Below, piece after piece: positions 1 to 6,416 of a stretch of DNA of 15,293 nucleotides. A model generated the notes under the pieces. It saw only the letters and a list, made by a program, of their open reading frames with translations. It was not told where the DNA came from and made no database searches. The stretch's first letter is position 1. Each line of letters begins with the position of its first letter. A program made the position numbers and the translations under genes. Origin of the DNA: Acidobacteriaceae bacterium (lineage in GTDB: Bacteria > Acidobacteriota > Terriglobia > Terriglobales > Acidobacteriaceae); NCBI GenBank assembly GCA_003162255.1, contig PMMJ01000547.1, forward strand, positions 1 to 15,293, read 5' to 3'.

Positions 1-117
1 GAAAACACGGTAAAGGCTCACCGTAGCCGCGTCATGGAAAAGATGGAGGCACGTTCTCTGGCCGAATTGGTAAGGATGGTTGAAAGGCTCCGTATCCCAC
101 AGGCAAAAGCCTCCTAA
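1..117 (+). CDS. LuxR/FixJ-type response regulator, C-terminal end only (5' truncated by window)
   Basis: The window opens inside a reading frame that ends at TAA 115-117. The 38 visible residues begin ENTVKAHRSRVMEKMEARSL and continue as AELVRMVERL. This is the second half of a LuxR/FixJ (GerE) helix-turn-helix: the recognition helix with the common 'TVKxHRxRVMxKMxAxSLAELVRM' pattern, then the last helix. The pattern is closest to the FixJ-like side of the family, where a receiver domain normally precedes the HTH, but nothing upstream can be seen. It lies 106 nt before another LuxR-type regulator on the same strand, so two regulators stand in tandem. The role is DNA binding and transcription control; the target is unknown. 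Confidence 0.8.
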   Translation, partial: ENTVKAHRSRVMEKMEARSLAELVRMVERLRIPQAKAS

Positions 118-223
118 ACTAAAGCACTATATGCATTCTCCTTTCTGCTATCCCGGACTGCCCAATGCTTAATAGTATTCTCTGGCTCTCAAGTCATATA
201 TTTATCATGATTTTCCGGATTTT

Positions 224-877
224 ATGAAAACGACGAACCTGCTCGTGATCAGTGACGAAGCGATCGCTCGCGTGGGTTTAGGGCACCTGCTCGCCTCCGA
301 AGCAGGATTCGAAGTCACAGGGGAAGCAGGCGGTAGGGACGCTATCGAGCAGGCGAGCAAGCTCGGACCCGACGTCGTCATCGTGTTCGCTGAACTCACA
401 AAACCAAGTTGTGCGCAACTCGTCGCCTCGCTTCGCGCAGCGGTTCCTGGCGCCGGAATAGTCGTTCTGGGTCGTGAGACTCACCATGCCTACGTGGGTT
501 TGCTACTGGCAGCCGGTGCGCTCGGATACGTTCTTCTGCACGCCACACCTCGAGAGCTGTTCACTGCCATTCGTGCCGCCTCCCACGGCCGCAGATATGT
601 CGATCCCGAGTTAAGCGATGCACTTTTCGAATTACTTGCCCGGCAAGCAGAGTCCGGCACTAAGGCGCTCAGCCGGCGCGAAGATGAAGTTCTCAGAATG
701 TTCGCCTTCGGCTACACTCTCAAAGAGATTGCCTCTAGCCTGAACATAAGTCGAAAATCAATTGAAACCTACCGGGCCCGAAGCCGGGAAAAGCTGGGGC
801 TGCGAACCCGGTCGGACATCGTCCGTTATGCACTCCAGACGGGCATGTTCAACGCTGAATTCCAGCAGGCATCCTAG
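224..877 (+). CDS. NarL/FixJ-family regulator with degenerate (pseudo-)receiver and LuxR HTH
   Basis: This 217-aa protein has the length and order of a NarL-type response regulator: receiver about 5-118, linker, LuxR HTH about 147-207 (LSRREDEVLRMFAFGYTLKE, then IASSLNISRKSIETYRARSR). The HTH looks intact and should bind DNA. The receiver fold is recognisable, and the acidic pair D11/E12 is kept. The three residues needed for phosphotransfer are changed: the position of the phospho-acceptor Asp is F55 (in PDVVIVFAEL), the Thr/Ser position is G83, and the conserved Lys position is L105 (in GYVLLHATP). Phosphorylation-independent action is therefore likely, for example by constitutive dimerisation, ligand binding or partner binding. 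The start has only a weak GGA upstream, but no better in-frame start is seen. It is followed by the palindromic element at 942-1000. Confidence 0.88.
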   Translation: MKTTNLLVISDEAIARVGLGHLLASEAGFEVTGEAGGRDAIEQASKLGPDVVIVFAELTKPSCAQLVASLRAAVPGAGIVVLGRETHHAYVGLLLAAGALGYVLLHATPRELFTAIRAASHGRRYVDPELSDALFELLARQAESGTKALSRREDEVLRMFAFGYTLKEIASSLNISRKSIETYRARSREKLGLRTRSDIVRYALQTGMFNAEFQQAS

Positions 878-941
878 CCCTGGCAACCACGACCTCTTGC
901 AGACTTTCCTGCGTTTTGCCGAACCACCTGCATGTTGCGGC

Positions 942-1000
942 GACCTCTGTCCGTCAATTGCCTGACAGAGGTCAGGAAAAATCCCGATAGACAGCTTTGA
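942..1000 (+). repeat. Palindromic element, copy A (10-bp perfect stem plus conserved 3' module)
   Basis: GACCTCTGTC (942-951) is the exact reverse complement of GACAGAGGTC (964-973). The 12-nt spacer is centred on CAATTG (955-960), so the palindrome is 32 bp with its axis at 957.5. Downstream, CAGG (973-976), nine bases, then GATAGAC (986-992) follow. The 38 bases from 964 match those from 1782 (copy B) at 28 positions without gaps, and TGTCCGTC is identical in both left arms. No T-tract follows on either strand, so an intrinsic terminator is unlikely. The element lies 64 nt after the regulator gene and about 200 nt before the next gene. It could be an operator, a promoter-operator unit or a structured RNA leader. 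Confidence 0.75.
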
Positions 1001-1204
1001 TAACAAACCGTAGGGTGTGCGACACGGGGCCAATTCGGCGTGGAGCCTCCAGTCTCTCGCTAACCTCCCCCCAGATCGGGGTGCCGTGCTATGCTCGTAA
1101 ACCAAGTAGAGTGTGGACTCGGCGACGCTTCTGCCGGAGGGCAACCGTTCGAAGAGTGGGCTCACTTGTTCTCATGTTCTCAAGTTGACCTGTTGGAGTC
1201 GAAT

Positions 1205-1558
1205 ATGGATCTGCGCAAATCGCGACCGTTCCTCAGTAATCTAGCAGCGATGTTTCGCGGTGAGCCATTTGATGCAAGACAAGACACGGAAGAAATCAGG
1301 CAACTGAGAGAAGCGATCATAGAGCACGGGCAAATGGTTTATCAGCAGTATTTGCATCAGCCAGTCCGCATCGAGGTAAAAGAATTAGCCTTCCGCTTCA
1401 GGGAAACACCTCGCAACATCGTCACGGCGTTGATTCTGCTGGAAGAAGAGGGGTGGGCTAAGCGCACGAAGTATCGAGGACTGTGGTACTTACGAGTGCC
1501 GCCCCAGAACAGCAATCGTGAGGTGATCAAGAGCCATGAAGACCAACGAAGCATCTGA
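1205..1558 (+). CDS. Small winged-helix-like protein, function unknown
   Basis: I do not recognise a named family. The chosen ATG at 1205 is preceded by GGAG with a 6-nt gap. A longer in-frame start at 1091 would add 38 residues of poor character (a Cys/Gly-rich stretch) and has no evident ribosome site. The 117-aa product has a charged helix-rich N-terminal half (DTEEIRQLREAIIEHGQMVY, residues about 28-46). A C-terminal segment, about 53-98, reads like a winged helix-turn-helix: VRIEVKELAFRF, then ETPRNIVTALILLEEEGW, then a probable wing KRTKYRGLWYLRV. A DNA-binding role is therefore an inference from pattern only. Its 3' end overlaps the next small gene by 23 nt, which suggests translational coupling. 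Confidence 0.65.
   Translation: MDLRKSRPFLSNLAAMFRGEPFDARQDTEEIRQLREAIIEHGQMVYQQYLHQPVRIEVKELAFRFRETPRNIVTALILLEEEGWAKRTKYRGLWYLRVPPQNSNREVIKSHEDQRSI
1520..1527 (+). promoter_or_regulatory. Strong ribosome binding site for the 59-aa gene
   Basis: GAGGTGAT matches eight bases of the anti-Shine-Dalgarno complement. It sits 8 nt before ATG 1536, inside the coding sequence of the upstream gene. It is the main evidence that the short overlapping frame is translated. Confidence 0.6.
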
Positions 1559-1715
1559 ACATGAAGTACGTCAGCCGCCTGACCAACTCCGGAAGAAGCC
1601 CTACGAGACCCCAAGAATTACGCCCCTGACCCCGGATCAGGCGAAGGCTAAACTGGCTGCGAGCGTGCTGACAGGTGACTGCGAGGCCGAAGCGATGCTA
1701 AGGCTCGTTTCTTAG
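1536..1715 (+). CDS. 59-aa hypothetical protein (KPYETP...LTPDQAK type), translationally coupled
   Basis: An ATG at 1536 opens a 59-codon frame ending in TAG at 1713-1715. It starts inside the end of the preceding gene, in another frame. A near-perfect Shine-Dalgarno (GAGGTGAT, 1520-1527) lies 8 nt upstream, which is why I call it real despite its size. The product is hydrophilic: an N-terminal MKTNEASEHEVRQPPDQLRK, then KKPYETPRITPLTPDQAKAK, then a short helix LAASVLTGDCEAEAMLRLVS. From memory, small acidobacterial proteins carry a similar 'KPYEKP...LTPEQAKLKL...GD..A..LL' pattern; I could not check this. No signal peptide or membrane segment is seen. Function unknown; coupling suggests it is made in ratio to the winged-helix-like protein. 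Confidence 0.6.
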   Translation: MKTNEASEHEVRQPPDQLRKKPYETPRITPLTPDQAKAKLAASVLTGDCEAEAMLRLVS

Positions 1716-1753
1716 ACTACCAGCCCGCTAATTCTCATATAACCCCCATTTTT

Positions 1754-1820
1754 GCCTGGAAATGTCCGTCGGGCAATTGGCGACATTTGTCAGGCCAAAG
1801 CCGGATAGACGGCGTTGCTC
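1754..1820 (+). repeat. Palindromic element, copy B (covarying stem, same 3' module as copy A)
   Basis: AAATGTC (1760-1766) pairs with GACATTT (1782-1788). After a small internal loop, GCCTG (1754-1758) pairs with CAGGC (1791-1795), giving a 12-bp imperfect stem. The spacer holds CGTC and CAATTG (1774-1779), as in copy A, with 3 extra bases. GTCAGG (1789-1794), nine bases, then GATAGAC (1804-1810) keep exactly the spacing of copy A. Relative to A, three consecutive stem pairs differ on both sides (C-G to A-T, T-A to A-T, C-G to A-T), so pairing is kept while the bases change. It lies 126 nt before the ATG of the 69-aa gene. No T-tract follows. Confidence 0.72.
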
Positions 1821-1945
1821 GCACAAGGTACGGTAGACAACGCTGGGGCGCTGCGGCGCAGAGTTACAAGCCCAGTAGTGTTCCTCCCACAATTACGGCT
1901 CTGCGCCATTTTCTCAACTTCTGGCCAGGATGTTACTTAGTGAAC

Positions 1946-2155
1946 ATGATTACCTTTGAGGCCCGTTGCAGGTCGGGACACTGCTTGGTAGCCGTCGTAC
2001 CCATGATGGACAAACACCTCCAGCCGGAGTTTCACGTGGTCGTTTTTCGGCACGGACACGAGGTCTATGAGGAAACGGAAAGGAGCCTGGAGGAGGCGAT
2101 TGAGACCGCCAAGGCGTACTTGGATTGGCGGACAGAGCAAGACTTGGATAGTTAG
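1946..2155 (+). CDS. 69-aa hypothetical protein
   Basis: I do not recognise this protein. It reads MITFEARCRSGHCLVAVVPM, then a segment rich in charged and aromatic residues (PEFHVVVFRHGHEVYEETER), then an acidic helix (SLEEAIETAKAYLDWRTEQD). Length and layout (two or three strands, then an amphipathic helix) suggest a small alpha/beta domain. The frame stays open back to 1787, but that would run through the palindromic element B, so a short form is chosen. ATG 1946 or GTG 1940 are the candidate starts; AGGA at 1927-1930 lies 9 nt before the GTG, which makes GTG 1940 a serious alternative. The next gene follows after 33 nt on the same strand, so the two are probably co-transcribed. Confidence 0.6.
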   Translation: MITFEARCRSGHCLVAVVPMMDKHLQPEFHVVVFRHGHEVYEETERSLEEAIETAKAYLDWRTEQDLDS

Positions 2156-2174
2156 CTGACAAGTTCTACAAATC

Positions 2175-2180
2175 AGGAGG
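2175..2180 (+). promoter_or_regulatory. Consensus ribosome binding site of the ABM-like gene
   Basis: AGGAGG, a full Shine-Dalgarno core, lies 8 nt before ATG 2189. It fixes that start over the out-of-frame ATG at 2181. Confidence 0.75.
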
Positions 2181-2188
2181 ATGGATCG

Positions 2189-2512
2189 ATGTTCACACGC
2201 ATTGTCGAATGCCAAGCGAAAACGGGCATGAGCGAAGAAGCAGTCAAGAAGGTGCGCCTTGAAGTACTGCCTATCTTACAGAAGCAGCCGGGTTTCGTAG
2301 ACTTGATTGCTCTCCGGGCCAGCGATGACCAACAGCGGGTCGTGTGCCTCAGTTTCTGGGACACAAAGGAAAGCGCGGAGCGTTACCACCGCGGGCATTA
2401 CGACTCAGTGGTTCAGACGTTGAAATCGGTGCTCGAAACCAAGCCCATGCAGGAAACGTTGCGAGTGGAGATCTCGACCGCCCACCATATTGCGGCTAGT
2501 CGCGCCGCCTAA
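2189..2512 (+). CDS. Antibiotic biosynthesis monooxygenase (ABM) fold protein
   Basis: The 107-aa product has the length and pattern of a single dimeric alpha/beta-barrel (ABM-type) domain. It opens with a strand (MFTRIVECQAK), then a helix (MSEEAVKKVRLEVLPILQKQ), then the family-typical PGFVDLIALR strand near 35-44. A further strand RVVCLSFWDTKESAERYH (about 50-67) is followed by a helix with H-Y-D-S. The 'PGF...L......VCLSFWDTKESAERY' arrangement is characteristic of the ABM superfamily (heme-degrading, quinol-oxidising or purely structural members). No catalytic residues can be assigned, so substrate and reaction stay open. It has the strongest ribosome site of the window. It follows the 69-aa gene by 33 nt and is followed by a 430-nt gap. 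Confidence 0.8.
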   Translation: MFTRIVECQAKTGMSEEAVKKVRLEVLPILQKQPGFVDLIALRASDDQQRVVCLSFWDTKESAERYHRGHYDSVVQTLKSVLETKPMQETLRVEISTAHHIAASRAA

Positions 2513-2942
2513 CGCAGGCAGTAAACCAAGGTTGTGAGCTGCGCTGTGTCCTTGTTGCCGACGGGTTCTGGGGGCCACGTCGACAAAGGCGATGAGGGTC
2601 TCCTCAATCGTTACGATTCGCCGTCGGCAAGGTTCCCCGGTCCTCCAACGTTACGGGACAATATCATCGTCGTCGTTGCGACGGCGGACTGCGCACTTTC
2701 TGTCGGCAAACCGTCGTCTAGGCCACGACACCTGTGCACAGCCCCAGCACGGCTTGCGGTAAAGTACCGCGCTACGTAGGGGAAATGACCGACACGCTTC
2801 GGGAAATGCCATTACATACAACCCAGTGTATACAACGCTATTATGCAGACATATAGCACACGGCTCCAGAAGATGGCTTTTATGTCAACGCCCACAACCT
2901 CAGGATGGGCGCACGTGGACCATTCTGAGGGGGGCTCAAGCA
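2513..2942 (+). other. 430-nt intergenic region with inverted repeats, upstream of the sensor operon
   Basis: No convincing gene. TTGCCGACGG (2555-2564) and CCGTCGGCAA (2621-2630) form a 10-bp perfect inverted repeat 56 nt apart, and GTCGGCAA recurs at 2702-2709. A compact hairpin GCGGTA-AAG-TACCGC sits at 2756-2770. The stretch 2810-2860 is AT-rich against its surroundings and is the likeliest promoter zone for the three-gene operon, but no -35/-10 pair with good spacing is clear. No TGGCAC-N5-TTGC type sigma-54 site was found. Confidence 0.45.
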
Positions 2943-3638
2943 ATGACTCTCGGGGCGAGACTTGTAGCGTCGTGTGGACTTGCGTTGGCGCATCTCGGTT
3001 GGATGGGAGCGATTTCTTACCGTTCCATGCTTCGCGTAGACGAAGATCAAAGCCGGGTCATGCACGCGCACATCGTTCTGCAGAAGCTGGATACCGTGCT
3101 CGTGCACTTGATCTCCGCAGGAACGAACCAGCGCAGCTTCACCTTCACCTTCATCAGTGACGAACACTATCTTTCATCGAACAAGGCCGATCTCGTCGAT
3201 ATCCGAGACGACTTGAACGACTTGGGTCAATTGACCTCCGACAATCCGCGGCAACGGCAGGCTTTGCAGGAACTCCGGCCGCTTGTTTCAAACGAGCTTT
3301 CTGAGTTTCCTGAGAATCTCACGCCCGGCAGCAAGAGAGGAACGACTACGGTGCGCGGAGGCATGGAAACACGGTCGCTGCTGGGGATCATATTTCTCGT
3401 CATGCAGATGAAAGAGCAAGAAAGTCGGCAGTTGATTCGCCGATATCAGGCCGCCCAGGCAATTTCATTCCAGATAAAAGCCGTCATCGTGTTTGGGAAC
3501 ATCCTGGGCGTGCTGTTCCTCGCGGGTGCAGCATTTGCCATCGATTTCGAAAAATTCCGCGAGACCGTCAAGCAACTGGCCCAGTTCTGGTTAGGAGTGA
3601 ATCAGCCGCCCCCCCGAGCGGGCGTTCAAGGGGGATAA
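2943..3638 (+). CDS. Stand-alone CHASE3-domain membrane sensor protein
   Basis: Start ATG 2943 is chosen because a G-rich site (GAGGGGGG, 2927-2934) lies 8 nt upstream and a membrane helix begins at once. An in-frame start at 2826 would add 39 residues of unlikely sequence. The 231-aa product has a first membrane segment at about 4-25, an extracytoplasmic region at about 26-177, a second membrane segment at about 178-200 (VIVFGNILGVLFLAGAAFAI) and a short cytoplasmic tail. The outer region matches CHASE3: an N-terminal helix (VLQKLDTVLVHLISAGTNQR), the 'DEHYL' turn, and the signature LTSDNPRQRQALQELRPLVS at about 97-116. CHASE3 domains are usually fused to a kinase or cyclase. Here the protein ends after the second helix, and the kinase gene starts 3 nt later. 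It probably senses a periplasmic cue and signals through its neighbour. Confidence 0.82.
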   Translation: MTLGARLVASCGLALAHLGWMGAISYRSMLRVDEDQSRVMHAHIVLQKLDTVLVHLISAGTNQRSFTFTFISDEHYLSSNKADLVDIRDDLNDLGQLTSDNPRQRQALQELRPLVSNELSEFPENLTPGSKRGTTTVRGGMETRSLLGIIFLVMQMKEQESRQLIRRYQAAQAISFQIKAVIVFGNILGVLFLAGAAFAIDFEKFRETVKQLAQFWLGVNQPPPRAGVQGG

Positions 3639-3641
3639 GGG

Positions 3642-6416
3642 ATGGCTGCCAAAAAGAAAAGCGCATTGGGAGAGGAGGTTCCACTTACATCGAAGCGTCC
3701 GCTTCGCCTCCTGATTGTGGAAAACGCGCCTGCGGATGCGGAGCTGATCGTCGCCACTTTGAAGCGTGCTGGTTACTCCCTCTCCTTTGATATCGTCGAC
3801 TTGCCAGTACCCTTCCAGGAGCGCCTACAGCGGGCCGATTACGATCTTCTCATCTGTGCCCACAACCTGCGCTCGTGGACGGGGCTCGATGCGCTCGAAA
3901 TGCTTCATCAATCCAAGAAGGAAATTCCTTTCATCGTGGTCACGGGGACCCTGGGAGATGAGGCCGCAGTTGAATACATCAAGCACGGAGCCTCCGACTA
4001 TGTTCTCAAGAGCCGTCTTGAGCTTCTCCCGATTGCGGTCGGCCAGACCCTGCGAGAAAAGGTACACCGGGACGAAGAAGCCTGGCTTTATGCTCGGATA
4101 CTGGCGGCTAAGAAAGAGTGGGAACTGACGTTCGACTCGGTGCCAGACGCGGTACTGATCATCGACGACCAATGTCGCGTGCAGCGCGCCAATCAAGCCG
4201 CCAGCGAAATATTTGGAATGCCGTTTTCCGAACTGATCGGCCAGCCGTGTTACGAGGTGTTGCACGGTCTTCCGCACGCCCCGCCAGACTGTCCACATGA
4301 ACGGCTCCTGGCCACCGGCGCAGCTCAGCGGAATGACTTTGAAGAGTCTCGCTTGGGCAGGACCTTCGACGTAACCAGCACGCCTCTGCAAAACACGAAT
4401 GGAACGTTCAAAGGCTGCATTCATGTACTGCGAGACGTGAGCGATCGAAACCGGGCCGAGCAAGCCTTGCGAAATAGCGAGGAACAACTACGGCTTATTC
4501 TTACCTCCACCGCAGAGGCAATTTACGGGCTGGATGGTGAGGGCAATTGCACCTTCTGTAACCCGGCGTGCCTCCGCTTCCTGGGCTATCGAGATCCCCA
4601 GGACTTGTTGGGAAAGAACATGCACTTACTCGTGCATCATACTCGGGCTGACGGTACTACTTCCGTCTTGGCGGAATGCCCGATTGATATTGCCCGTCGA
4701 GAGGGCAAAAGCACTCACGTCGTTGACGAAGCGCTGTGGCGCCGCGATGGGACGAGCTTCCCGGCCGAATATTGGTCGTATCCGATAGAGAAAAACGGGC
4801 GTCAAGTCGGATCAGTCGTGACTTTCCTCGACATCTCAGAACGCAAACGCGCGGAACAAACGCTTCGGGATTCGGAGGAGAAGCACCGTGAATTTATCGA
4901 GAACGCCACCTATGGATTGTTCAGATCGGATTCGCAAGGAACTCTGTTGGACGTCAATCCAGCGTTGGTCTCGATGTTGGGCTACGGCTCCAAAGAGGAA
5001 CTCCTCGCGCGTAACCTAGACCGCGATATCTACGATAATCCCGCTGACCGTACCTCGACTCTGCAAACCTTGCGGCGTTTTGGAAAAGTCGACGGCCTTG
5101 AGCTTAATTGGAGACGCAAGGATCGCACGATAATTGTCGTCCGTTTGTGTGGACGGGTGATCAAGGGCCATGAAGGCCAAATACCGTGCTTCGAAGGGAT
5201 CGCGGAGGATATCACAGAAAGGCGAACCCTGGAGGAGCAGTACCGCCAAGCCCAAAAAATGGAGGCTATGGGAAGACTGGCGGCAGGAGTTTCCCACGAC
5301 TTTAACAATCTTCTCGGGGTGATCATCGGCTACAGCGACTTGCTGCTGGCAGCGCTTCCTGCGGATGGTCTATTGTGGCACAGAGTTGGAGAAGTCAAAA
5401 AGGCGGGACAACGAGCCGCTTTGTTGACCAGTCAAATGCTGGCATTCAGTCGAAAACAGGTACTTACGCCAAGGGTTCTCGATCTCAACGCCGTGGTCAG
5501 TGACACCAGCACAATGCTCATTCGCCTGCTCGGCGAAGATATCGAACTAGTCACCAAACTGCATCCCGCACTCGACCATGTGAAGGCCGATCCAACACAA
5601 ATCGAACAAGTCCTCATCAATCTGGCTATTAACGCTCGCGACGCCATGCCCCATGGCGGCAAACTGTTCATCGAGACCACGAACGCAAAACTTGGCCAGC
5701 ACTGCGGTCAACACCACGACATCGAAGCGCAACCCGGAAATTACGTCTTGCTCGCTGTCAGGGACACGGGCATCGGAATGGACAAGAGAACTCAAGCGCG
5801 CATGTTCGAGCCCTTTTTCACCACTAAGGGGGTGGGTAAGGGCACCGGACTTGGTCTTGCGACGGTATACGGAATCATCAAGCAAAGCGGCGGTTGTATT
5901 TCCGTTTGCAGCGAGGTTGGAAAAGGTTCAACCTTCAACGTATACATGCCCCAAGTCAATGAAATCCTGAACCCGGTCCAGCCTGAGGCGACCACCCCCT
6001 TCCCGCAAGCTTCAGGAACGATCCTTTTGGTCGAGGACGAAGAATCGCTCAGGGAACTTAGCCATCGATTGCTTGAGAGCATGGGATATGGGGTGATGGA
6101 GGCCGCTAATGGCGCCGACGCGATACGCATCGCTGGACAATGTCCCGATCCGATTCAGCTTTTGATCACTGACGTAGTCATGCCGGGTATGAGTGGCCGG
6201 CAACTGGCTGAGTTATTGCTGGCCATGCGTTCACAAATGAAAGTGTTGTATGTGTCGGGTCACACCGAAGATGTGATCGTGCACCACGCAATCCTGAAAC
6301 CCGGCGTGGCTTTCCTGCAAAAACCGTTCACGCGGGATGCGCTTGCGAAGAAAATACAAGAGGTTTTGGGAGAATCGCGAGGGAAGACCGACAAGCACAG
6401 AGGAGCACACCCATGA
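3642..6416 (+). CDS. Hybrid sensor histidine kinase (pseudo-REC, three PAS, HisKA, HATPase, REC)
   Basis: This 924-aa protein has no membrane segment, so it is probably cytoplasmic. The order is: receiver-like domain about 21-140; PAS about 155-270, 280-400 and 412-527 (each ends in a D-[IV]-[ST]-[ED]-R type PAC tail); HisKA with the H box GRLAAGVSHDFNNLL, phosphorylated His H552; HATPase with N box INLAINARDAMP (659-670), DTGIGM (708-713) and GKGTGLGL (732-739); and a C-terminal receiver about 793-908 with D844 in LLITDVVMPGMSG. The C-terminal receiver is canonical. In the first receiver the acceptor Asp position is A73 (YDLLICAHNLR), although T101 and K123 are kept. AAGGGGG (3628-3634) gives the ribosome site. 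It sits 3 nt after the CHASE3 gene and overlaps the NtrC gene by ATGA. Likely chain: H552 to D844, then onward to the response regulator's Asp, directly or through another His protein. Confidence 0.93.
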   Translation: MAAKKKSALGEEVPLTSKRPLRLLIVENAPADAELIVATLKRAGYSLSFDIVDLPVPFQERLQRADYDLLICAHNLRSWTGLDALEMLHQSKKEIPFIVVTGTLGDEAAVEYIKHGASDYVLKSRLELLPIAVGQTLREKVHRDEEAWLYARILAAKKEWELTFDSVPDAVLIIDDQCRVQRANQAASEIFGMPFSELIGQPCYEVLHGLPHAPPDCPHERLLATGAAQRNDFEESRLGRTFDVTSTPLQNTNGTFKGCIHVLRDVSDRNRAEQALRNSEEQLRLILTSTAEAIYGLDGEGNCTFCNPACLRFLGYRDPQDLLGKNMHLLVHHTRADGTTSVLAECPIDIARREGKSTHVVDEALWRRDGTSFPAEYWSYPIEKNGRQVGSVVTFLDISERKRAEQTLRDSEEKHREFIENATYGLFRSDSQGTLLDVNPALVSMLGYGSKEELLARNLDRDIYDNPADRTSTLQTLRRFGKVDGLELNWRRKDRTIIVVRLCGRVIKGHEGQIPCFEGIAEDITERRTLEEQYRQAQKMEAMGRLAAGVSHDFNNLLGVIIGYSDLLLAALPADGLLWHRVGEVKKAGQRAALLTSQMLAFSRKQVLTPRVLDLNAVVSDTSTMLIRLLGEDIELVTKLHPALDHVKADPTQIEQVLINLAINARDAMPHGGKLFIETTNAKLGQHCGQHHDIEAQPGNYVLLAVRDTGIGMDKRTQARMFEPFFTTKGVGKGTGLGLATVYGIIKQSGGCISVCSEVGKGSTFNVYMPQVNEILNPVQPEATTPFPQASGTILLVEDEESLRELSHRLLESMGYGVMEAANGADAIRIAGQCPDPIQLLITDVVMPGMSGRQLAELLLAMRSQMKVLYVSGHTEDVIVHHAILKPGVAFLQKPFTRDALAKKIQEVLGESRGKTDKHRGAHP

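Noticed and set aside
942..973. Perfect 10-bp stem as an intrinsic terminator of the upstream regulator gene
   Set aside because: No T-tract follows on either strand, and a second copy with compensated stem and conserved 3' module points to another role.
1156..1175. Possible sigma-54 promoter (TGGGCTCACTTGTTCT) before the winged-helix-like gene
   Set aside because: It keeps only part of the -24 box and has TC instead of GC at -12. Too many mismatches to the TGGCAC-N5-TTGC consensus.
1536..1715. 59-aa protein as a lasso-peptide-like precursor (YETPRI resembles the YxxPxL leader motif)
   Set aside because: The conserved Gly and the leader Thr are not in place, no core peptide is evident, and no maturation protease or cyclase gene is nearby.
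2534..2779. 81-codon + strand frame in the intergenic region
   Set aside because: GTG start without a ribosome site, no protein-like pattern, and it covers the inverted repeats, which explain the region better.
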